From Desulfobacterales bacterium (lineage in GTDB: Bacteria; Desulfobacterota; Desulfobacteria; Desulfobacterales; 4be13), in NCBI GenBank assembly GCA_029934695.1, contig JAOZLU010000056.1:1-20704 (forward strand): a stretch of DNA of 20,704 bases. Direction: 5' to 3'. The notes below the pieces were generated by a model. The model made no database searches and was not told the DNA's origin. It was given only the letters and a program-made list of their open reading frames with translations. Shown piece by piece: positions 7,643-14,897 of this stretch (position 1 is its first letter; each line of letters starts with the position of its first letter). Made by a program: the position numbers and the translations under genes.

Positions 7643-7864
7643 TTACATCTTTCCGCGGCAGTCGATCTTCGGAGAGCCAATTTCAGCGGAGCCGATCTCA
7701 GCGATACCAATATCCGGAAACTCTTCGATAATTTTGTGAAATGTGTATCCTGCCGCAAGATATCCCAGAATAAGGCCTGCGGGAATCCTTGTGCCTCTCA
7801 GACGGGGTTTTCCGTGAAGCACATCCGCACTGCTTACTATGTGATTTTTCCAACTGACCGGCAT
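7643..7864 (-). CDS. DUF433 antitoxin-like protein with aberrant C-terminus
   Basis: A 73-residue protein starting MPVSWKNHIVSSADVLHGKP, with an ideal AGGAGG upstream; a longer frame to 7903 has no such site. It carries the DUF433 core: RLRGTRIPAGLILGYLAAGY and HKIIEEFPDI. In the family the protein normally continues with a final helix (of the type TPEDI.A.L.YA), but here it runs into a repetitive tail, GIAEIGSAEIGSPKIDCRG, encoded by imperfect 15-bp repeats. Known: DUF433 proteins are often antitoxins of DUF5615 PIN-like toxins. No such toxin follows. The gene looks like a truncated remnant whose end was overwritten by a repeat. Confidence 0.75.
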   Translation of the reverse strand: MPVSWKNHIVSSADVLHGKPRLRGTRIPAGLILGYLAAGYTFHKIIEEFPDIGIAEIGSAEIGSPKIDCRGKM

Positions 7865-7928
7865 ATTATCCTCCTTTTCAGACTTTCCCTGCAAGCAGTT
7901 CATTCGGAGACAGTTTTATTGCTTAGGG

Positions 7929-8068
7929 ACTCGGAAAAAACGCATTCCCCCATCATTTTATATATCACACAAAGACACAAAGACCACAAAGAAGGGCACA
8001 GAGGGCGGAAGCCTGTTCTGTCTCCGACCGGCCGAATGTCTTTTCGGGGGAATGCGTTTTTTCTGAGT
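7929..8068. repeat. 140-bp element with 23-bp terminal inverted repeats
   Basis: ACTCGGAAAAAACGCATTCC (7929-7948, plus CCC) and its complement at 8046-8068 match at 22 of 23 positions, with weaker pairing about 8 bp beyond. The interior contains CACAAAGACACAAAGACCAC-type direct repeats (7967-8005), a sequence related to the filler of the 2668-2856 element. A 93-codon minus-strand frame crosses the element (7900-8181) but most of it is repeat, so I do not call it a gene. Confidence 0.7.
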
Positions 8069-8161
8069 ACCTTATATGATTTCCGGTCAGGAGTCAGCCA
8101 GAAATCGTTTTCATTCAATGACACAAATTCTCCGAGATAAGCGGGAGCTGTTTTCGTCCGC

Positions 8162-8443
8162 TTAACCGCCCATTGTCGCAAATCTGTGTGCCTGAGCGTA
8201 AATATGAAGTGCGGCGGTCAGATAATTCTCATAATTATCGCCCTGCGCTTTGAACCATTCCAAAACCTCAGACTCAACTTCCACTGTCACTTTTACTTTG
8301 GTCTTCGGCATTCGCCATTTGGCTGTGGCAAAAAAATTTTCTGTAAGCGGCGGAATATCCGAAGTGTCAATCATGTCATCGGTCATTGCGTCAATAAGTT
8401 CCAAATTCATCCCTGTAGGCTTGTTCGTATTGTTTTCGTTCAT
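8162..8443 (-). CDS. brnA: BrnA-family antitoxin
   Basis: A 93-residue protein matching BrnA: an N-terminal acidic segment with DTSDIPPLTENFFATAKWRM, then a ribbon-helix-helix-like C-terminus (KVKVTVEVESEVLEWFKAQG, NYLTAALHIYAQAH). In the family it neutralises the BrnT ribonuclease and represses its own operon by binding DNA through the C-terminal fold. It overlaps the upstream brnT frame by 53 bp, the usual toxin-antitoxin order and spacing. AAAGG precedes the ATG. The antitoxin looks intact although its toxin frame is broken. Confidence 0.88.
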   Translation of the reverse strand: MNENNTNKPTGMNLELIDAMTDDMIDTSDIPPLTENFFATAKWRMPKTKVKVTVEVESEVLEWFKAQGDNYENYLTAALHIYAQAHRFATMGG

Positions 8444-8684
8444 TGCCTGTGGCCTTTCGTAAAGAAATTATCCGTATGCTATCTTCGTCCGGTTCGGTAA
8501 ATACGATTACCAATATCCGCATATCCATAATTCCGATACCTGTCCAACGCTCCTCATCGTAATCTTCACGGTCGTCCAGATTGACTATGAGAGGTTTTTC
8601 AAAAAGTTTGTGTGCGTCAGCAAAATCCAATTTGCATTTTCTGATATTGACCTGATTCTTTTATTTATCCCATTCAAATTTCAT
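8391..8684 (-). pseudogene. brnT: BrnT-family toxin with premature stop
   Basis: Reading from the ATG at 8684, the frame gives MKFEWDK, a TAA stop at 8661-8663, then continues in the same frame KNQVNIRKCKLDFADAHKLF and on to the normal BrnT end (DDREDYDEERWTGIG, VIVFTEPDEDSIRIISLRKA, ERKQYEQAYRDEF). The family's start is of the type M.FEWDE.KN..NIRKH, so codon 8 is a nonsense mutation within an otherwise full-length gene. The conserved His of NIRKH is Cys. Translation could restart at a TTG (8628-8630), giving 79 residues without the N-terminal strand. A dead or weakened ribonuclease toxin is the likely state. Confidence 0.8.
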
Positions 8685-8943
8685 AAATTTCACAAGCTGT
8701 ATTTTACTCAGATCAATTTTTATTTTCTGTTTTTTTCTGCCCTCAGAAAAGTGGTTTTAAGGACTGTTCCGACAGTATTTTCCATCCGTATTCTGTAATA
8801 TCACAAGTTGTCTTGGTTCGGCCCCATACACGCCTTTGCCTCCCATGTCGCTCTTTTTGGCCCCGAAAAGATGATTGTCGGCTCAGTTTGCAGCAAAAAC
8901 AAGCAGACAATTCGTTTAGTATCAGATATTTGGTCAGCACGGC

Positions 8944-9144
8944 AAAGCGTTTGAGGCGGATGCGGCGGATTTCGGGTTTTCTCTCAATCGGATAGCTCAT
9001 CGGAAATTTGCAGACCTGTTCCATGACACTTTCAAAATCACTGAGGTACAACGGCACTCCGAGACCCGGCTGCTGCGATTCACAGTATGCGACTGTTTCG
9101 AGATGTTCGGTTTCCGCTTCGGGATGAAACTGATAATATTTATA
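8944..9144 (-). pseudogene. ParE/RelE-type toxin fragment
   Basis: About 67 residues resemble ParE/RelE superfamily toxins: YYQFHPEAETEHLETVAYCE, SQQPGLG, FESVMEQVCKFPMSYPIER and IRRIRLKRF. The expected ATG before KYYQFHPEA is missing (TAT in its place); a GTG lies about 13 codons upstream. After IRLKRF the family sequence, which normally ends with a HxxRxPxYW-type motif, is replaced by an unrelated basic tail that runs to 8743 and matches nothing I know. No antitoxin gene is adjacent. I read it as a broken toxin gene. Between 8685 and 8943 I see nothing else. Confidence 0.65.
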
Positions 9145-9252
9145 TGACTGAATTTCTGACTCAACCCAAAAGAGCCGCACCCAAATGATTTGGACAAAAA
9201 AGGAAAAGTAAGAGCTTGTTATCAACACACTTGTTTAAAATATGTTTCTAAT

Positions 9253-9690
9253 TCATTTCCGTTTCCTGATCCTGATGATTTTCGGCCTGTATTTTTCTTT
9301 TTCAGACAGCTTGTTTCCCATCAGCCTTACAATCAGAAACGCCAGAAAGAAAAACAGAAATCCCAGCACCAGGGACCAGACAGCCGCACTGAGATTATAA
9401 TTCGGGACAATCTCCTGCCCGATAACCGCGCCTGCAATCATGCACAGAATCGGAAAGACATAAATAAGGAAAGAAGCTTTTATCAGGGAGGAGGTTTCAA
9501 GGCTCATGACAACCTCGTCACCCTCCTTTGCCCCGATTGTGTTTATTACTTCCACCTCCATCTCTTTTCCCCCTCCCAGAGTATGACAACTGTCTTTTGC
9601 CGCGCACGATTCACATGCGCTGGTCTTCGTTGTTTTTACATAAGTGGCTGTGGAGTCCAGTTTTGTTACAGTACCTTTTTCAGTTGCCAA
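9253..9690 (-). CDS. rseC: RseC/MucC (SoxR-reducing) family membrane protein
   Basis: A 145-residue inner-membrane protein. The N-terminal domain carries CESCAAKDSCHTLGGGK (Cys26, Cys29, Cys35), the RseC/MucC cysteine cluster. Two transmembrane helices follow (about 70-90 and 101-122) and a basic cytoplasmic tail. In other bacteria RseC works with the Rnf-like Rsx complex to reduce SoxR or tunes the sigma-E response. Here it follows the RnfB fusion gene on the same strand, which supports a redox-linked role. The start is TTG with AAGG about 9 bp upstream; no ATG fits. The 220-bp gap from rnfB contains hairpin repeats. Confidence 0.85.
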   Translation of the reverse strand: MATEKGTVTKLDSTATYVKTTKTSACESCAAKDSCHTLGGGKEMEVEVINTIGAKEGDEVVMSLETSSLIKASFLIYVFPILCMIAGAVIGQEIVPNYNLSAAVWSLVLGFLFFFLAFLIVRLMGNKLSEKEKYRPKIIRIRKRK

Positions 9691-9720
9691 AATAATAACC
9701 TTTTTGCTTTAAATCAGAGT

Positions 9721-9894
9721 TGAGACTTCCCAAGTCTCAGAAAATTTTCGGAAGTCTCAGGGAATTTAAAAAAATAATCTGTCCAGTCTCGTTCCCATAC
9801 AGAACGCGGGAGAAAAAAGCGGGTATGTTGAAAAGTCCTCACTGCCCCACGGACGCGAAGCGTCCAGCCTGCATTCCCACGCGAAGCGTGGGAA
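9721..9894. repeat. Palindromic repeats between rnfB and rseC
   Basis: Three hairpins occur. TGAGACTT-CCC-AAGTCTCA is at 9721-9739 and is followed by a further AAGTCTC copy. GGACGC-GAA-GCGTCC is at 9851-9865. TTCCCACGC-GAA-GCGTGGGAA is at 9874-9894. The last is a REP-like palindrome that I recognise as widespread in repeat-rich genomes. They separate the two genes and may end rnfB transcription or stabilise its mRNA 3' end. Confidence 0.7.
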
Positions 9895-9913
9895 CGAGAT
9901 CGGGTATGTTGTT

Positions 9914-12004
9914 CTAGGCTGCGGCTTTTTGTTCTGCGGCTTCTTCTGAACGCTCATAGCAGATCAGTCCGCACTGGAGACATCTTGAAGCTTCGGTCTG
10001 GGCCATTTCCTCTGTAAACCCCTTTTCAATTTCCCCGCCTGCTGCCAACTCTTTTGTACTGCCCAACGGCATGATCAGGCGTGGTTTTGGCCGGACATTT
10101 TCCACACAATCCACATTCTGCAAGACAGAATCGGGTCTGAGTACCGTTTCAGAAAGGTCCGACGAAATGCCATACATGATCTGATGCATGGATGCCGCGC
10201 CTCTCCGCCCTGCGGCAATGGCTTTTATTGCGGCACTGAAATCAGTCAGAACATCCCCCTCGGCAAACAGGCCTGTTTTGTCGCTGTTTGCAGGCTGTTT
10301 GTAAGGTGCTCTGCCTTCCCAGCGAATCGGGGCCTCGACAGGCTCGGCCACCTTTTCGGCCACCTCTTCAGCCACCTCGGCAGTTTCCGGCTCATACTTT
10401 GTAAAAATAAGCTCAGGAAACCGGCCGGATGCAGTAAACAGCGTCTGCAACGGTATGGTGGTTTTCGACAGGGTACCGGATTCAACATATTCCAGTTCGG
10501 TAAGACGATTCCCCTCGCCAAAAAGACGGCTGATTCCGGCATTGAAAATGATCTTGACGCCTTCCTCTTCAAGAGGCTCGGTATCCGACGCTTCCGCAGG
10601 GCTGTTCTCCTGTGTTTGCCGGAACAGAACCGTTATGTTTTCCACGCCGAGATCAACACATATTTTTGCTGCATCAAGGGCAAGCTTCCCGCCCCCTGCA
10701 ATGACAACCTCTGACCCGCAGGGAATTTTGTTATGCCTTTTGGAATCCGCTTTTATCAGATCCAGCAGGAGAAACGTGCCCGGAATCGGTTCCTCTGTAT
10801 TATCCGCTCCTCCACGGGTCAGGCGGCTGTCCCAACCGCCCGAAGCCAGGAAAACCGCTTCAAAACCCTCTGCGAGAAGCGAATCAACCGTGAAATCCTT
10901 TCCCAGTGTCTTTTCTGTCTGAGCCGTCACCCCCATCTCAAGGACTCCCTCAATATCCCAATCCAGAATATCTTGGGGCATCCGGTACTTTGCAATGGCA
11001 CTTCGGAGCAGACCGCCCAGCTTGGAGGTTGCCTCAAACACCGTTGGTTCGTGACCCAGCCGGGCTGCAAAATAAGCAGCGGACAGTCCCTCCACACCTC
11101 CGCCGACCACGGCAATCTTCCGGCCTGTGTTCGGTGCTCTGAAGGGGAGTATTCTTTCTCCGCTTTCCTTTTCAAAATCAGAGGCAAAGCGTTTCAGGAA
11201 ATTTATGGCCACCGGCTCATCAGCATATTTGCGCCTGCACTCTGTTTCACAGGGACGGGGGCAGATTCTGCCGATAACCGTGGGAAACGGATTCCGTTCT
11301 TTGATGACCTGAACACTGCGGTGATAATCCCCTAAGGCAATCTGCCGGACATATTCCCGGATGTTGATTCCGGCCGGGCAGGCTCTCTGGCAGGGGGTGG
11401 TACATTCTTCAGTCGTATATTCACGCAAAATACGCCTTGTCACAGAAGAAAGTGTGATGATGTGTTTCGGGCACACCCGCTCGCAGGTTCCGCATCCTGT
11501 GCAACGATCTGCGTCAACCACCGGCAGACCTTCCGGCCCCATGACAATGGCATCAAACGGACATGCCGCAGCGCAACTGCCAAGGCCCAGACATCCCACG
11601 GAACATATCTTCATGCCGCCGCTCAGGAGGGCCGCTGCCCTGCAATCACTCAGACCGTCGTAAATATATTTTGTGTCCGCATCCTGCACACCGAAAAAAC
11701 ATCCGGGCCTTGCGATATCAGGCTCTTTTGCTTCAACTGTAAGTCCCAGAAGACTTGCAATGGCTTCAGCAACCTCCGGCCCGGCCGCCACACAGGAGTT
11801 CGGTTCGGCTTTGCCGGCCACAATGGCTTCGGCATTGGCACTGCAACCCGGAAGTCCGCATCCGCCACAGTTAGCCCCTGGAAGCTCCCCATCAACGGCT
11901 TCCACCTTGGGATCAACATACACATAAAAGACCTTCGACGCCGCGGCCAGCCCGGTTCCTATAAGAATTCCCAAGCCTCCCATCATAAAAACTGCTTCTA
12001 TCAT
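9914..12004 (-). CDS. rnfB: RnfB fused to a GltD-like NAD(P)/FAD oxidoreductase
   Basis: A 696-residue membrane-bound iron-sulfur flavoprotein. Order: N-terminal membrane helix (1-28); RnfB 4Fe-4S domain ANCGGCGLPGC (C46, C49, C54, C71); two ferredoxin clusters (C134, C138, C144, C148, and C168, C171, C174, C178); GltD-type N-terminal iron-sulfur part (C201, C205, C209, then C248, C252, C256); FAD site VVGGGVEGL (299-307); NAD(P) site IAGGGKLALD (435-444); the FAD-closing segment TGLFAEGDV (577-585); and a C-terminal RCLQCGLIC (C675, C678, C682). RnfB alone is about 190-280 residues. Known: RnfB passes electrons between ferredoxin and the Rnf ion-pumping complex. Inferred: the fusion lets NAD(P)H exchange electrons directly with that path. 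A GGAG site precedes the ATG. No other rnf gene is in the window. Residues 541-559 are a low-complexity AEVAEKVAEPVEA stretch. Confidence 0.9.
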   Translation of the reverse strand: MIEAVFMMGGLGILIGTGLAAASKVFYVYVDPKVEAVDGELPGANCGGCGLPGCSANAEAIVAGKAEPNSCVAAGPEVAEAIASLLGLTVEAKEPDIARPGCFFGVQDADTKYIYDGLSDCRAAALLSGGMKICSVGCLGLGSCAAACPFDAIVMGPEGLPVVDADRCTGCGTCERVCPKHIITLSSVTRRILREYTTEECTTPCQRACPAGINIREYVRQIALGDYHRSVQVIKERNPFPTVIGRICPRPCETECRRKYADEPVAINFLKRFASDFEKESGERILPFRAPNTGRKIAVVGGGVEGLSAAYFAARLGHEPTVFEATSKLGGLLRSAIAKYRMPQDILDWDIEGVLEMGVTAQTEKTLGKDFTVDSLLAEGFEAVFLASGGWDSRLTRGGADNTEEPIPGTFLLLDLIKADSKRHNKIPCGSEVVIAGGGKLALDAAKICVDLGVENITVLFRQTQENSPAEASDTEPLEEEGVKIIFNAGISRLFGEGNRLTELEYVESGTLSKTTIPLQTLFTASGRFPELIFTKYEPETAEVAEEVAEKVAEPVEAPIRWEGRAPYKQPANSDKTGLFAEGDVLTDFSAAIKAIAAGRRGAASMHQIMYGISSDLSETVLRPDSVLQNVDCVENVRPKPRLIMPLGSTKELAAGGEIEKGFTEEMAQTEASRCLQCGLICYERSEEAAEQKAAA

Positions 12005-12266
12005 AATTGAAACTCCTTTTTTGTTATCTGTCAGTGGTCATTCTCTGGTAAACGCTGACTCAATGGGCATTGGCAGTTATCAGCTATCACTGACCATTTG
12101 TCATTGACCATTCTAACGGTTTCTGTGGTTTCCGACACGGGCTGAAAATTGTGAACAGCAGATGAACGCAGACAGCCTGCAGGCTCATCCGCGGTTTGTG
12201 AAGGCTGTCCTTCAGACCGGCTTTCAGGATCATGACTGTCTGAAATCATATACGACCAACATCATT

Positions 12267-12343
12267 CATCATTTACCATTCATCATTTACCATTCATCAT
12301 TTACCATTCATCATTTACCATTCATCATTCATCATTTACCATT
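12267..12343. repeat. 14-bp tandem array (CATCATTTACCATT)
   Basis: Five full copies (12267-12322 and 12330-12343) plus one 7-bp half copy (12323-12329) lie between the DRTGG gene and rnfB. The stop codon of the DRTGG gene (12343-12345) sits at the array's edge. The remaining gap, 12005-12266, carries loosely repeated TGACCATT/TCATTGACC words and an AGATGAACGCAGA sequence but no gene. Confidence 0.9.
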
Positions 12344-12696
12344 TACCAGAACCCATCAAGTCCTCTTAATCCGTTTATATAAAGCCGTCCGCTTGCCATA
12401 AATAATGAGCAGCGGGTCATCAGAACAGGTAAATTGCAGGATCGTGCCAGTTCCACAGTACTCTGCCCGGGTTTTTTTCCCCTTACAAAGACAATTGCAG
12501 CAATGCCGGCGATTTTGGCTGCCCGGATGACCTCATCTGTAGCGAGACCTGTAAGCAAAACAGTCTCATTTGTCACGCAGTCCAGAACATCATCCATCAG
12601 ATCCGAACCCCCCGCTGCAAATATTGTTTTGTCAAGCTCATCATCCCCTGTAAGGACATCTGCTTCTAAAATATCCCGTATTTCAAATAATTTCAT
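12343..12696 (-). CDS. DRTGG-domain protein
   Basis: A 117-residue soluble protein from MKLFEIRDILEADVLTG. The DRTGG family is recognised from FAAGGSDLMDDVLDCV, VLLTGLATDEVIRAAKIAG, AIVFVRGKKPGQ and LARSCNLPVLMTRCSLF. Known: such stand-alone domains occur beside FeFe-hydrogenase and other redox genes and in phosphotransacetylase-like proteins; the activity is unproven. ATG at 12694-12696 is chosen over the upstream TTG because the AGGA site is too close to the TTG. It lies upstream of rnfB on the same strand, 338 bp away across a tandem repeat, so it may share a redox context, but a single operon is not certain. Confidence 0.75.
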   Translation of the reverse strand: MKLFEIRDILEADVLTGDDELDKTIFAAGGSDLMDDVLDCVTNETVLLTGLATDEVIRAAKIAGIAAIVFVRGKKPGQSTVELARSCNLPVLMTRCSLFMASGRLYINGLRGLDGFW

Positions 12697-12927
12697 TGAC
12701 AGAGCCAATCCTGTTATATCAAAAGCGTGTAACCAAAACAGAGCTGAAAGTGAAAAGTCCCTCCAGCTTGCAACTTTATTTTCAATTTCTGTTCCATTTT
12801 GCTTGCACTTATATTAAATTATATTCACTTGCTTTATGTACAAAGCCACATTTCATAATAATAAAAAAAAGTCAATGAATTGCTGATACAAAAAAGATTG
12901 AATGAAACATTTAAATATGATAGTACT

Positions 12928-12986
12928 TGACCAAATAAATTTTGACAAGTGCGCTATAAGACAACTTGTCAAAATTTATTTGGTCA
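12928..12986. repeat. Perfect 23-bp inverted repeat
   Basis: TGACCAAATAAATTTTGACA plus AGT (12928-12950) and its exact complement (12964-12986) flank a 13-bp centre. One arm with its loop recurs at 6764-6793. It lies in the 724-bp gap between the divergent DRTGG and xseA genes. It is long enough to form a stable hairpin, and could be the fused ends of a small element. The neighbouring 12697-12927 is AT-rich and featureless apart from presumed promoters. Confidence 0.88.
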
Positions 12987-13004
12987 GGCAAATAGTCAGG
13001 TACT

Positions 13005-13240
13005 GCAAACATGTCGCCCCCTGTGGGGCTTGGACGGGCTTCGGGCCTGCGGTGCTACAAATATGTCCCCTACGGGGCTTGACGGGCTTCGGGCCTGCCG
13101 GTGCTACAAATATGTCGCCCCCTGCGGGGCTTGACGGGCTTCGGGCCTGCCGGTGCTACAAATATGTCGCCCCCTGTGGGGCTTGGACGGGCTACGGGCC
13201 TGCCGGTGCTACAAATATGTCGCCCCTGCGGGGCTTGGAT
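13005..13240. repeat. About 50-bp tandem array, five copies
   Basis: The unit reads GCTACAAATATGTCGCCCC, TGCGGGGCTTGACGGGCTTC, GGGCCTGCCGGT, repeated with lengths 49-54 bp at about 13005, 13054, 13104, 13155 and 13208. Each carries a GCCCC/GGGGC hairpin. There are no variable spacers, so it is not a CRISPR. Frames across it on both strands are repeat products. Confidence 0.9.
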
Positions 13241-13246
13241 CGGAGC

Positions 13247-13270
13247 TTCCCCTAAATCCGTTATAATCAG
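13247..13270. repeat. Single end of the ATAATCAG inverted-repeat family
   Basis: TTCCCCTAAATCCGTTATAA followed by TCAG matches the right ends of the elements at 2558-2654 and 2668-2856. No partner end was found within 300 bp to the left, so the tandem array may have replaced the interior, or this is a solo end. The segment from here to xseA contains the presumed xseA promoter but no clear consensus. Confidence 0.7.
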
Positions 13271-13420
13271 AATAATTCCAGCACATTGCGGGATTATCTT
13301 CAACTTTCAATTTTTATGTATCAGACAGCTTTTTAAGACAATACTTTCGGTTTTGCAACCGTTTTCACTGTCAAAGTGAAGCGTCGGCTTTCCGGAATGC
13401 CCAAGCAAAGCGTTTAAACT

Positions 13421-14653
13421 ATGAATATATCTGGCAACACCACGCGGCAACAAATTTATACGATTTCAGAACTCACCGCGGACATTAAGGATTTGCTTGA
13501 AGAAAATTTCCCTTTTATCTGGGTTTCAGGAGAAATTTTCAATTTTCACAAAGCAGCTTCCGGACATGTCTATTTTACTTTAAAAGACAAAACTTCCCAG
13601 ATAAGTTCGGTGATGTTCAGAGGGCAGAACCGAAATCTGAGATTTGACCCAGAAAACGGAATGGATATAACGGGTCTGGGCAGGATAAATGTTTATGAAG
13701 ACCGGGGTGTCTATCAGATCATATTTGAATATCTGGAGCCAATGGGCATCGGGGCCTTGCAGGTGGCCTTTGAGCAACTCAAAATGCGTCTTTCCGAAGA
13801 AGGGCTTTTTGATAAGCATCATAAGAAACCTTTGCCTCATATACCTCAGAAAATCAGCGTCATCACCTCGCCCACAGGTGCTGTCATCCGTGATATCCTG
13901 ACAGTGACTGACAGACGCTTTCCAAATGTTCATATTGAAGTCATACCGGTTAAGGTGCAGGGCAAAGGAGCAGACAAGGAGATTGTTTCCGCTGTTGAGC
14001 TTCTGAATATGCGGGGGGACTCGGATGTGGCAATCTTGGCCAGGGGCGGGGGTGCTCTGGAGGACCTCCAGGCATTTAATTCGGAAAATGTCGCGAGGGC
14101 TGTCTTTTTGTCAGAGATTCCGATAATTTCGGCTGTGGGCCATGAAACAGATGTCACCATTGCTGATTTTGTCGCGGATTTCCGTGCCCCGACCCCCTCT
14201 GCCGCGGCAGAGCTGGTTGTTCCGCTGAAAGATAATCTTGTACGGGAATGCAAAGGACTGTCAGCGGCCCTGGCAAGCCGATTTTACAGAGATATTGAGC
14301 GACGCCGCACACTTGTGAATGATCTGACAGAGCGGCTGACTGACCCCAAGCGGAAAATACAGAACTTAAGGCTTAAAGCAGATGACCTTGCCAACCGCCT
14401 TGTCCGTATATTTATGAATGACATGCGCCAAAGACGTGAACGCCTTTCATGGCGGACGGACCGATTAAAGGCGCTGAGTCCTCTTGCAATCCTGACCCGG
14501 GGGTACAGTATTGCCCGGACCATTCCGGGTGCAACTGTTGTCAGAAATTCGGAGGAAGTCAGCAAAGGACAGAATCTTGAAATAATGCTTGCAGAGGGTT
14601 CTTTAATCTGCTGTGTTGAAGGGAAATCAGAGAATGGCCAGACAGACATTTGA
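13421..14653 (+). CDS. xseA: Exodeoxyribonuclease VII large subunit
   Basis: A 410-residue catalytic subunit of exonuclease VII, which degrades single-stranded DNA from either end into oligonucleotides and acts in repair and recombination. The N-terminal OB fold (about 10-105: IYTISELTADIKDLLE, WVSGEIFNF, GHVYFTLKD) binds DNA. The catalytic domain has SPTGAVIRDIL (150-160), RGGGALEDLQAFN (208-220), VGHETDVTIADFVADFRAP (239-257) and TPSAAAEL. A long helical arm (about 270-370) binds XseB, and GYSI near the end is typical. Length is normal. The ribosome site is poor (AAGCG). xseB overlaps its end by 20 bp. Confidence 0.97.
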   Translation: MNISGNTTRQQIYTISELTADIKDLLEENFPFIWVSGEIFNFHKAASGHVYFTLKDKTSQISSVMFRGQNRNLRFDPENGMDITGLGRINVYEDRGVYQIIFEYLEPMGIGALQVAFEQLKMRLSEEGLFDKHHKKPLPHIPQKISVITSPTGAVIRDILTVTDRRFPNVHIEVIPVKVQGKGADKEIVSAVELLNMRGDSDVAILARGGGALEDLQAFNSENVARAVFLSEIPIISAVGHETDVTIADFVADFRAPTPSAAAELVVPLKDNLVRECKGLSAALASRFYRDIERRRTLVNDLTERLTDPKRKIQNLRLKADDLANRLVRIFMNDMRQRRERLSWRTDRLKALSPLAILTRGYSIARTIPGATVVRNSEEVSKGQNLEIMLAEGSLICCVEGKSENGQTDI

Positions 14654-14858
14654 AAAAGCAATGGAAAAACTGGAAAAGATTGTACTGGAGCTTGAAATCG
14701 GGGAACTGCCCCTTGAGAAGGCAATAAAAAAGTTTGAGGAGGGGATTCAGCTTTCAACATTCTGCTCCCAAAAGCTGGATGAGACAGAAAAGAAAGTTAC
14801 GATTCTGTTGCAGGATCAGGAGGGGAATGTGTCTGAAGAAGCATTTGTGTATGAATAA
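14634..14858 (+). CDS. xseB: Exodeoxyribonuclease VII small subunit
   Basis: A 74-residue helical-hairpin protein: MARQTFEKAMEKLEKIVLEL, then GELPLEKAIKKFEEGIQL, the family hallmark. Several XseB chains bind the helical arm of XseA and are needed for processive nuclease activity. The ATG at 14634 follows GAAGGGAAATC and lies 20 bp inside xseA in another frame, so translation is probably coupled. An upstream ATG at 14613 would add seven unconserved residues. The usual neighbours (ispA, dxs) are not present; the next gene is convergent. Confidence 0.95.
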   Translation: MARQTFEKAMEKLEKIVLELEIGELPLEKAIKKFEEGIQLSTFCSQKLDETEKKVTILLQDQEGNVSEEAFVYE

Positions 14859-14872
14859 GTCCCCTGCGGGAC
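14859..14872 (+). terminator. Short hairpin after xseB
   Basis: GTCCC-CTGC-GGGAC begins directly after the xseB stop and is followed by ACAGAG, not a T-tract. It sits in the 39-bp gap between the convergent xseB and CHAT genes. It is a weak candidate for transcription ending only. Confidence 0.3.
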
Positions 14873-14897
14873 AGAGTAAACCATGGAGAACCTGACC

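Noticed and set aside
7900..8181. 93-codon minus-strand frame
   Set aside because: More than half is the 7929-8068 inverted-repeat element and CACAAAG repeats; the first 35 residues match nothing I recognise.
8743..9228. A single 161-residue gene
   Set aside because: Only the middle resembles ParE; both ends are unrelated and there is no good start or ribosome site.
9874..9894. Rho-independent terminator of rnfB
   Set aside because: The strong hairpin has no T-tract on the minus-strand 3' side and belongs to a dispersed palindrome family.
13005..13240. CRISPR-like repeat array
   Set aside because: Copies are continuous with no variable spacers of constant length and no cas genes are present.
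12902..13255. 117-codon plus-strand frame and its overlapping frames on both strands
   Set aside because: They translate the 50-bp tandem array and its flanks; repeated residues come from DNA repeats, not a protein family.
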